64,000 nt of DNA from Megaustenia siamemsis (taxonomy: Eukaryota > Mollusca > Gastropoda > Stylommatophora > Ariophantidae): contig JAVIAB010000101.1 in NCBI GenBank assembly GCA_032433765.1, positions 65,257,640 to 65,321,639 of the forward strand, written 5' to 3'. The position numbers were made by a program, and so were the translations under genes. A model generated the notes under the pieces. It saw only the letters and a list, made by a program, of their open reading frames with translations. It ran no database searches and was not told the DNA's origin. This document shows, one piece after another, positions 55,708 through 64,000 of this stretch. Position 1 is the first letter of the stretch. Every line of letters begins with the position of its first letter.

Positions 55708-56129
55708 AACACTCAAGAACTAGAAATAAAACATCTACCACTCGAGTGAGAGATAACTTTCAGATGACTTGGTTTTTCTCCCTAGAAAGATCAAAGAGAA
55801 TTGAAAATTCAAATCTGTCTTCTGGACAAAGCTTCTACTAACGGGACTTGTCTATTGCCTTTAAAACGTGCTCGCTAGAAATATCAATCTGCTGCCCTAT
55901 CTCTGCAATCCATGCTTTATTGATGGACCAATTTTCAGGGCATCTACTTTGTAGATTTACATCGGAAATATCCAAATGGGTCCAATGGAATTCAGTGCAA
56001 GACCTTGAGATTTACTCTAATTTTCAGGCAAAAATTGCAGCCGTTAAAAATGCTAAACAGTTTATTTCACACAAAAAAAATGGTTGATCAAAATTAAGAC
56101 ACACACAGTCTCTATCTCTCTCACTCTCT
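55708..56129. other. No gene supported
   Basis: A minus-strand stretch at about 55860-55940 reads PENWSINKAWIAEIGQQIDI without stops and could be an exon or relic. I cannot assign it. Confidence 0.3.
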
Positions 56130-56157
56130 CACACACACAAACACACACACATATATA

Positions 56158-56205
<48 letters not shown>
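56130..56205. repeat. (CA)n/(AT)n microsatellite
   Basis: CACACA then about 55 bp of AT. Confidence 0.96.
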
Positions 56206-56210
<5 letters not shown>

Positions 56211-56264
56211 CGGATATTATTGTGTTCGCTCCATGCCAAACAAGTGAACCTTCATTCATTCATT

Positions 56265-56641
56265 TATTGAGTGACATCTAAATCATCGAAGGTTATTAAA
56301 GATGGAACGCCATTTTAGTCTGTCTCATTTCTTGATGGTGCATGTTGTTACAGTTTCATCTGTCCATCTTTTGATGTTATCAGTCCACTTTAGTCTTGGT
56401 GTTCTTCCTCTGCCTCTTCTACCTTGTACACTCTCTCCCAAGATGATCATTTAAAATTGTAATTAATAATTCGTGTTTTTTTTTCTTTTTGTTTCAGTTT
56501 TGCTTCAGATAACCTTCATATGTCTTCTCCTCCCACAAATATCCCCCTTCTTTTATACCATCCACATTTCAAAGGCTTCAATTGTCTGCTCTATTGCCTT
56601 ATTTAATGTCCAGTTTTCTCTACCATGCATGAATGTTGAAC
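56265..56641 (-). pseudogene. RTE-A copy 8, degenerate 3' fragment
   Basis: The 3' signature (TGAGTGACATCTAAATCATC) and blocks such as CATCTTTTGATGTTATCAG are recognisable. The minus frame near 56560-56640 gives GRENWTLNKAIEQTIEAFEM. It is interrupted at 56642 by a short RTE-C element. Confidence 0.75.
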
Positions 56642-57051
56642 TTCTTATTCTCCTTCTACTTTTCTTCCTCATTTGGCTTTCAGCGTCACGGGGAGATATA
56701 ATTTGCGGTCTTTTGCTCTTCTGTTCGCCTCTGCTGCTGTTATGTTTCCTCGTGCTTCTAATATTACATCGACTCATTGTAGTTCATGTATGTTTTCTTT
56801 ATCTGTTGTCCTTTTACTCTGGTGTCAGCTAATCCTAGTATTTTAATTTTCCGTTTTGTCATTTCTTCTATAAGTTCGACTTCTTTATTTTTTATCCCGC
56901 AAATATTTATCGCTGCTACTTTATGTTTATCTATGCCCATCATCTGTGTATTTCTCTGAGCATAAAACATTTATCCCTTACCAACCTGATGTGTCTTTCG
57001 TAAGTTAAGGGCTTAACCTAAGAAAAACACACGTTAGGGGTTTAGCCCTGC
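56642..57051 (-). mobile_element. Internally deleted RTE-C, 410 bp, 12-bp TSD
   Basis: TGAATGTTGAAC flanks it at 56630-56641 and 57052-57063. In sense order it has a leader of about 80 bp, the endonuclease start (KVAAINICGIKNKEVELIEE, then ILGLADTRVKG), and then directly the C-terminal end of the family (KRPQIISPRDAESQMRKKS) with its A/G-rich 3' tail. Nearly all of endonuclease and all reverse transcriptase are absent, so it must have moved with help from a full-length copy. Confidence 0.8.
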
Positions 57052-57285
57052 TGAATGTTGAACATGACAACTTTTAGCCACTTAAAAATCCTACAAGCCT
57101 TAGAAAATCAATATCAAGCACTGCCAATACTCTCACTTTATAGTTACTATCTGTTCTCTACTTTGACATACAAGCCACACATTAATATGTATTTAAGACA
57201 TACTGGTGTCTGCGATAACATAAGATGGTTCATTAAAACCTTAATCTAACAAAACTGTCAGTACAGACATCACAAGATGTACACA

Positions 57286-58769
57286 TGTAACTGAAAAGAT
57301 GGTTGGCTGGACCGTTGAACGTTCGGATCAGTAGGCCGAGATAGTCCGATGAAATGAAAAGATTATATCCCCAACATAACTTAAATCTGTACTACAAATT
57401 ACAGAGCATAAATTTAACTGACAAATAGTCCCAATAAACACTTCAATAGAATAAACTGAAACTGCAACTGCACCTGGGCCAGGATTCCCCTCCAATTATA
57501 TTTTTGTTCTGAAGGGACCTATCGGAGCACCCATGGACTCGTCCATTGTGCAGAGATAATGATGTTAACAACACACTGAAACTATCCACGGGATTACAGA
57601 AACCGAAACTGTTCTAATAAATCAATCCTTAAATATGATACATTCAATATACCTAAATGAGTACATAAACTGGCCTCATCCTTTTGAAAGAGTAGAACAT
57701 TTATTACTTAAATGTTATTGCCCGAAAAAAGACAGACCTGCTCCCAGTGTAGAAGCGCAGGGTAGAGGAGGAAACAAAGACGAGAGAGCAATCTAGAAGT
57801 GAGGGGGCAGATAGGCAAGACGAAAGAATCAGGTCAAAGAGAAAAAAAAGAAAAAAACACATAAAAACGAAGTAACAGTAAGAATAAAGAGATGGGTCAG
57901 AAAATCACGTGCAAAAACGTGAAAGGCCATCTCCAAGAAGTGAGAGAGCAGATAGACGCGTAGGTGAAAGGGGGAGAAACGGAGAGAATAGAGAAATAAA
58001 CAGATGATAGAACAAGGTCGGAGGAAAAGACATTAAGACAAGGTCAGGAGAAAATTGAGACTATGGATCAAAATTCACCTGCAAGACATGGAAGGCCATG
58101 CCCATGAATGGGTGGATAGACGCGCGTGGGAGGACAATTCTGATTGGCTGACAAGATCCAAATTTAAAAGGTAAATACAAAAGATAGGTCACTCATACGG
58201 AAGCACTGACAGGGAGACACTCAAAGAGATGCAATCGGCAGCACACACGCGCTCGTTAGGAGCCGGTCGACCATATGGTCGACCCGTAGGTAGGCTAAAC
58301 ATAGCCTAATAGAGTTAGAGTAGAACGTGAGTTAAACGAACAGTTGAGGAGTTTTATAAAGAGGCACTCAGACGGAAGGACTGACTCAGAGAGAAGCACT
58401 CGTAGAGAAGGACTGATAAGCAAGGAACACGCGATAGTTAGGAGATGCAGAGACTAGAGGAGAACAGATAGGCGAGCAGATTAGTAAGTAGCACTTTTAA
58501 GAGGCAGTTAGCAGCGGTAAACAGGATACCGCCGGACAGATTAGAAGTAGCTTTAGGGGTGGGCCGCCAATGGGGGTGGTCCACATATAGTTAGATACAA
58601 GTATGATGTGTGTGGAGCCCAAAGACGAGTGGTATGGCCATATAATAGAGAACCTGAAGAGTGTAATCTAAGTGAGTAAGCTGCAATCTATTGTGTGTAA
58701 AAACAGTTCGTTGTGACAGAATTAAAAGTCGGACTAAATCTTATGTTCAATGCGTTTGTCTATGTTACA
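57286..58769 (+). mobile_element. Candidate solo LTR, about 1.48 kb
   Basis: Begins TGTAAC and ends GTTACA, with ACACA directly before it (57281-57285) and overlapping its end (58767-58771). Near the 3' end are a TATA-like CATATAATAGAG (58637) and an AATTAAA signal (58720). The interior is purine-rich, with short repeated phrases such as AGAGAGCAGATAGACGCG. No polymerase or second LTR is seen, so the call is tentative. Confidence 0.35.
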
Positions 58770-59290
58770 CAGTGATAATTATCTAGCCAAGCGTCAACCC
58801 TCGAGGACGAACCATAACAACAAATCAAGTTGTCGCGGAAACACAACGCGAAACAGTCATCTTAACATCACGACCCAGAAGTACGACAGTGACCAGACAA
58901 GGTCACGGCTAAGACGAGCGTTCAATAAGCCCAGACACGTGTTGGCCTGAGTGTAAACACGAGCAGCAGCATTCCAGTGGAGGTCACGCTAACAGAAAAC
59001 GACAGGGGACCGAAGGCGGTTGTTGTCACGAGAGAACAGCTGACATAACAGATGAGAAACTGAGAGATATACGACACCTCTACCATCTGCGCCTTATCTG
59101 TCCTGCCCAGGCAAGCAAGAAATCAACAAATAAATAAGAAAATCCAAGCCGGATACACCTGCACTATTGTCATTTGGCAACACCGTATACAGAGCTTTAC
59201 TTAAACATGTGAACACGCTTCTTCTTCTTTGGACTGAATTTGGACAGGCAATTCTGCCTAAGGGTAAATGACTCGCTGCATCTAATTAGA
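58770..59290. other. No gene seen
   Basis: No supported feature up to the SINE at 59291. Confidence 0.45.
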
Positions 59291-59375
59291 AGCTGTGTGG
59301 TCTAGCAGTAAGACGTCTGCCTCTAGTTAAGAAGGTCGCTAGTTCAGCTCCCGCAACAGGCTGTGGGAATATATT
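59291..59375 (+). mobile_element. tRNA-derived SINE-like unit, copy 2
   Basis: AGCTGTGTGGTCTAGCAGTA with GACGTCTGCC (A-box region) and GGTCGCTAGTTCAGCTCCC (B-box region), followed by a T-rich run. It aligns with 32111-32195. Confidence 0.55.
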
Positions 59376-59620
59376 TTTTTTCAGTAACTGTATTCCTTCT
59401 TGGTTTTATCCCAAATTAGTTTTTTGGCCAGTGAGACCCGATGTTTAGCTGTTTTGGATACATGAATAGAAACATGAGGTTTCAGCGATTTGTGAAAGTA
59501 CGTTGCTATGTGGCAATCAAATAATGTGATTGTGCGTGTGAAACTTATTTAGTATGAATAGTAAAATAAATGTGCATGAATAGATGTTTGTAAGCAAGGT
59601 GAATGATTATAATTGTTTAA

Positions 59621-59916
59621 CTCTTTCCGTACGTTTCGCCGCACTGTGAGGCCATGCCGATTTAGGTAGCGTACGTTTCGCCGGATAGGGCGCCACGCTC
59701 AATTTGATTAGTGTGAATGCCATCAAACCATATTCTGTTTACATGTGTTGTATCATCTTGGTATTGGTGAAATCTAATACCTTGTTCAATTATCTAAAAA
59801 TGCATATATAATATGTTATATGTTAGATAAATATAAATATGTAGATTAAAACCATGAACAATTTGTCCCTGAAATCTCTTCCGTTGCGTCGATAAAAAGC
59901 TTCCGTACGGAAAGAG
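59621..59916. mobile_element. MITE-like element, 296 bp
   Basis: Perfect 13-bp terminal inverted repeat CTCTTTCCGTACG / CGTACGGAAAGAG. A subterminal direct repeat CGTACGTTTCGCCG occurs twice near the left end. There is no coding capacity. The left flank ends in TTTAA, but no matching TTAA is seen on the right, so the superfamily is undecided. Confidence 0.7.
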
Positions 59917-59969
59917 TGCGTTCTTGTGTATCAGGCAATGTGAATGATGGCATTAGTATAGACATTGCC

Positions 59970-60525
59970 TGTGAACATCATCATCATCATCGTCAAGTAC
60001 CAGGCCTGCTGGCGTAGGTTTCATGTCTCTCCACAACTTTCGATCTCGACAGTTATTTATCATTTCTGTTGTTGACCTTCTGCCAAGCCATTCTCTTAAG
60101 TTGTCTGGTATCTTTTCTCTTTGCTTCTCTCTATCTCTTCGTCCCTTAATTTTCCCAGTTGTTACAATATATTCCAGTTCTTCTCTTCTCATTACATGGC
60201 CAAAAAATTATGATTGTTTCTTCCTAATATTGGAAATTAGCTCTCTTTTTGTTTTGACCTCTTTCAGAACATTTTCATTACTCTTCTTAGCTGTCCATGG
60301 TATTCTTAACATTTCTTCTGTAAAACCACATTTCTACAAACTCCAGTGATTTTCTTGTCTGTTGTCCTATTGTCCGTGATTCACATCCATGTGTTAAGAC
60401 TGGCTCTAATTAACATTTAAGAACTCTTTTTCTTGTTTCAATTGTCAAAAATAGATTGCATAGTATCTTTCCCTAATTTTTGGAAAGCTACTTTTGCCTG
60501 AGCCATTCTGCATCTCACCTCTTCA
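59970..60525 (-). pseudogene. RTE-B-related copy, C-terminal part
   Basis: The 3' end is a (CAT)n run at about 59978-59995. The minus frame to 60192 gives RREELEYIVTTGKIKGRRDR, LREWLGRRSTTEMINNCRDR and KLWRDM. Upstream in broken frames: VPWTAKKSNENVLKEVK-like and EKSLEFVEMWFYRRNVKN-like sequence. This subfamily differs from RTE-B (LREWLGRRSTTE versus LVSWHGKQSTTE). Confidence 0.8.
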
Positions 60526-60526
60526 T

Positions 60527-60695
60527 ATCATGAACACATTACTATAAATAGCCGATATATCATGACCACATTACTATAAATAGCCGAAATATCATGACCA
60601 TATTACTATAAATAGCCGATATATCGTGACAACATTACTATAAATAGCCGATATATCATGAACACAATACTATAAATAGCCGATATATCATGACA
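60527..60695. repeat. 32-bp minisatellite, about 5 copies
   Basis: Unit TTACTATAAATAGCCGATAT plus ATCATGACCACA at a 32-bp period. Confidence 0.95.
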
Positions 60696-60789
60696 TTTAT
60701 AGCAACAGTTAAGTGTAAAAAAAAAATATGCCCTCAAATGTGTGAGCGTCCTTGTGAGGCTTGCTATGTATTTAATTATGTGTCCGCTA

Positions 60790-60935
60790 AGGGTTAAAAG
60801 TTGCGGATTATTAATTACTTTGAAATGTTCTACCCATCCTTCTTTTTGATTTTTTTCTGATAACAATATTTTCCAAATTGTGTCATTGATAAGAATGCTA
60901 GCTGTAGGTGGATAATTGTAAAATTGTTTCATCAC
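60790..60935 (-). pseudogene. LINE linker remnant
   Basis: The minus frame reads ILLSEKNQKEGWVEHFKVIN, the conserved connector before LINE reverse transcriptase (RW.EHF). Nothing further of the element is recognisable. Confidence 0.55.
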
Positions 60936-60949
60936 AGAGTGTAGTGCTG

Positions 60950-62010
60950 TTCGTGTTTTATTGATTCCTTATATTCAGAATAAAACACTAATATATTTCC
61001 AAACTGCTGACAGATTACGATTGCTTAATACCAACCGTCTGTCAAGTTTACAAATGTTGTAATGGTATACAAACCTTGTATTTTGTTGTTCGAAGATTTG
61101 ATCTTCAATTCCTTCTTTACCTACACCTATGGCATCTGATATAAGTGAATCATTTTGCAGTGACGATATAGAAAGTACTTAATCGATTGCCGACGGACGT
61201 CAATTACATTTCACACTGATGCTATCCTTGAGTGATAGGGGCATTAGACTCGTTCATATTTTAGCCAGGCCAATAAGAAAACGGACAGACAACTCAAAAA
61301 CGTGCATACATCCTTCGATAACTCAACTCACAGAAAAAGCAAACACAGCAAATAGAACGTCCGGTTATACGATTACATTTATTTTGACATTTAATTTCGC
61401 TTTTATTTTTCTCTCTCTCTTTCCCTCCATGCATAGCACCCTTAGGCTGATGTAAGACGGGAGATTAAGGCGAAATCAATTAACAACGTCACAGCGGCTG
61501 CGACATAATTTTTTGCTAGAAACCAAAAACCAAGTAGACGACAGTGAGTCAGAGAGAGGAACTAAAGCAGCATGTCCATGTCTAATCTCCCGAGATTGTT
61601 TCCTTAGCGTCTTGAAAACAACAACAATAAATAAATAATGTATTAGGAGTTTTGTTCTGCATTATTGTATGGAAGAGAAATATGGCAAAGAACGTCAGTG
61701 TAATAAACTATATAAATGTGTTTAATAAATGGTAGAAATAACAATTATAGGCAGTGCATGCTGTTCTTAACGATAACGACCTTCCAAACCCAACTCTCTG
61801 TTCCACATTTGTCCATGTCAGACAACAGTGTTTCAATCAAAATGTATGTATCGTTCACTCCGTTTATCAGAGATATCGTATTTCTTCGATCTTTCATGTC
61901 AAGAGACGCCTACTCACTCTCCTCTCTCCCCAAGGAAAGGGGTAGGGGGCAACCATCCTACACGACATTTTAAAAAATCCATATCCAGTGAACTTTGCAT
62001 ATTCCCATAA
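60950..62010 (+). repeat. Diverged duplicate of 45590-47915, uninterrupted copy
   Basis: Collinear with the flanks of the 1.3-kb insert (see 45590-47915). No shared coding frame. A CT-rich run occurs in the same relative place in both copies. Confidence 0.68.
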
Positions 62011-62040
62011 GTTTGTTTTAAAGTAAGCGTTTATAAATAT

Positions 62041-62112
<72 letters not shown>
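62041..62112. repeat. (AT)n microsatellite
   Basis: About 70 bp of TA, directly 5' of RTE-B copy 4. Confidence 0.97.
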
Positions 62113-62114
<2 letters not shown>

Positions 62115-62115
62115 T

Positions 62116-63110
62116 ATATTAATAGCAGAGACAGATTATGTACTACAAGAAATGATAGACATAATAATAAACGAATGCAACAAAAGTGTCTCAGCCTGAA
62201 TAGTAAGAAAACAGAAGTAATCAAAGAATCAATCATCATCATCATGCAACATAAAAATAAACAGGACAAATATGTGACAAGTGCAACGCGTCACAGACTT
62301 GGGCACAATAATAGCATCAGATGGAAGATGCACCACAGAAAAAAAAAGCAGAATAGTTCAGGCCAAAAGAGCATTTCAGAAATTGAAAAATATCTTATGC
62401 AACAAATCTTTGTCAATAGAAGTGAGAAAGAGAGTGCCTCGGTGCTATATAGAACTAATTCTAACACGTGAAAGAGAATCATAGACAGTAGACAAACAAA
62501 TGAAAAGACGGTTAGAGGATACAGAGATTAGATTTCTCAGAAGAATGTTGAAAGTTCGCTGGGCAGCTAAAAAGACCAATGAGGAAATTCTCAAAGAGGC
62601 TAACACAAAAAAGGGAGCTCTTAAAAAACATCAGAAAGAAGCAATCAACATTTTTTCGGGCACATCATGAGAAGAGGAAAGTTGGAATACATGGTTACAA
62701 CTGGGTAAAATGGAGCTGTGATAGCTCAGTGGTTAGTCAACTGGACTACAAAGGACAAGACGTAGGGTTCGATTCCAACCGACGGCTTCGGGTTCACCCA
62801 GCCTTAAATGAGTACCGGATATTTTATGGGAAAGTAAAGCGGCACGGGCGTAATGCCGACCACATTACCCCAAAATTCATGTGCTGAGGGTCAGTAAAAT
62901 TTATGGTCACTAACACCATATTCCCTATACGCCACTTGACGTGACGGGGGTACTTTACTTTTTTTTTTAAGGATGACAAAGACAAAAAATACTGGATAGC
63001 TTGGTTTCATGGCATGGAAAACAGTCAACAACAGAACTGATACGATGCACTGTAGATAGAAGATTGTGGAAGGACATCGTCTACGCCAACTGGTATGGCA
63101 TAGGATGATG
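62116..63110 (+). pseudogene. RTE-B copy 4, interrupted by a SINE
   Basis: The longest RTE-B copy here. Frames give IAETDYVLQEMIDIIINECN (after the YADD box), TDLGTIIASDGRCTTE, IVQAKRAFQKLKNILCNKSL, then KVRWAAKKTNEEILKEANTK and RKQSTFFRAHHEKRKV. After the SINE (62712-62968) the end reads TELIRCTVDRRLWKDI in broken frame with an ATGATGATG tail near 63105. Multiple frameshifts and stops. Confidence 0.83.
62712..62968 (+). mobile_element. tRNA-derived SINE, single-headed copy with oligo-T tail
   Basis: The head starts GGAGCTGTGATAGCTCAGTG. A box TAGCTCAGTGG (62722-62732), B box GGTTCGATTCC (62766-62776). The body matches the composite SINE at 33789-34152 and ends GGGGGTACTTTACTT followed by a T run. 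It sits inside RTE-B copy 4, with some RTE sequence lost at the insertion point. Confidence 0.87.
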
Positions 63111-63149
63111 ATGTATATAATTATATTTCTTTTTTTGTAAATATGCATA

Positions 63150-63209
<60 letters not shown>
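63150..63209. repeat. (AT)n microsatellite
   Basis: About 55 bp of AT downstream of RTE-B copy 4. Confidence 0.95.
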
Positions 63210-63211
<2 letters not shown>

Positions 63212-63302
63212 TTACCTCAACTATATCGCTACCGGCAATGTGTATACGTATCTACGTGTATACAACCATGTGAGAAATAACACAGTCTTGTACATGTTTG
63301 TG

Positions 63303-63335
63303 TATATGTATATGTATATATATATATACACACAC

Positions 63336-63373
<38 letters not shown>
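63303..63373. repeat. (AT)n/(AC)n compound microsatellite
   Basis: TATATA runs with a short ACACAC interruption. Confidence 0.93.
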
Positions 63374-63414
63374 CATCATATAATGAAAGCGCTCTGAAAT
63401 AGGCCAATGCAAAC

Positions 63415-63685
63415 AGAGAGCTAATTTCCAATATTACGAAGAAACAATCATCATTTTTTGGCTATGTAATGAGAAAGGAACAGCTGGAATATATTGTAAC
63501 AACTGGGAAAATTGAGGGACGAAGAGATATAGGGAAGCAAAGAGAAAAGATACCAGACAGCTTAAGAGAATGGCTTGGCAGAAGGTCAACAACAGAAAAG
63601 ATAAATAACTGTCAAGATAAACATTTGTGGAGAGACATGATCACCTACTCCAGCAGGCCTGGTACGTGATGATGATGATATTTAT
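63415..63685 (+). pseudogene. RTE-B-related copy, C-terminal fragment
   Basis: The open frame at 63469-63669 gives KEQLEYIVTTGKIEGRRDIG, SLREWLGRRSTTEKINNCQD and WRDMITYSSRPGT, followed by (GATGAT). It is the same subfamily as 59970-60525, in the opposite orientation. Confidence 0.87.
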
Positions 63686-64000
63686 AAATTACACAGCCAA
63701 TGCTATTGACATGTTATGAATATATAATAAATATTTTAAAATAAATTTAGGTGCATACAGTGACGTATACTGGTTTTGGGGTCCGGGCTACCGCTGAAAA
63801 AATAAATAAACATATACATTATATTCAGTAGGCTAACATGAAGTAATATTTTCTAATGACATCACTACATTTTATATAACTTACTTTTTTATATGTAAAT
63901 TCTATCCGTCTTATTTGGGACGAAAATGTATCGATGACTTTGTCATTGAAAGTACTGTTGGGTTGGTTTCTAAATTTATCAATAAAGTTTATTGAGATCT
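63686..64000. other. No gene seen
   Basis: AT-rich end of the window; no recognisable feature. Confidence 0.5.

Overview
This is a repeat-dense stretch of animal nuclear DNA. I found no host gene I can support as intact. The window is AT-rich, full of microsatellites and minisatellites, and packed with nested transposable elements (TEs): RTE-type and RNase H-bearing LINEs, hAT, mariner and long-spacer IS630-Tc1-mariner transposons, and tRNA-derived SINEs. The mix suggests a lophotrochozoan invertebrate, most plausibly a mollusc. That assignment is inference from TE flavour only; there is no ribosomal or host marker.

Layout. 0.8-3.6 kb: a hAT element with an 8-bp target-site duplication (TSD) and one internal stop. 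3.65-6.35 kb: an RNase H LINE (LINE-I) split by a mariner. 6.35-13.3 kb: an RTE LINE (RTE-A) split twice by near-identical transposons in opposite orientation, a head-to-head pair with a D-to-E catalytic spacing of 83. 13.7-18.4 kb: a decayed RTE LINE (RTE-C) split by a third, older relative of those transposons. 18.5-25 kb: further RTE-A copies, a 60-bp minisatellite and a 0.5-kb GACA/GATA block. 25.3-26.1 kb: a 31-bp minisatellite. 26.4-30.4 kb: a third LINE (LINE-D) carrying several later insertions. 30.4-35.3 kb: a mariner relic, three minisatellites or microsatellites, a composite two-headed SINE and a decayed non-TE-looking coding region. 35.6-42.9 kb: LINE-I fragments, 77-bp and 25-bp minisatellites, and a LINE-I copy split by RTE-A. 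43-45 kb: RTE-C, RTE-A and RTE-B fragments, one nested. 45.6-47.9 kb: one member of a diverged duplication (partner at 60.95-62.0 kb) invaded by a 1.3-kb TSD-flanked insert with a 59-bp minisatellite and a hammerhead-like motif. 48.9-55.7 kb: a hAT relic and a 4.1-kb hAT whose transposase is broken by a 13-copy minisatellite. 56-64 kb: RTE fragments, a 410-bp internally deleted RTE-C, a candidate solo LTR, a MITE, two SINEs and AT microsatellites.

How the parts relate. Nearly every coding remnant is a TE protein: transposases, or LINE endonuclease, reverse transcriptase and RNase H. All carry stops, frameshifts or truncations. The main value of the window is its insertion stratigraphy. Many insertions can be closed in silico on a clear TSD (TA, or 7-15 bp), which gives relative ages. 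Recurrent themes are elements landing inside older elements, minisatellites with unit lengths of 25-77 bp, and 3' LINE ends in (ATG)n.
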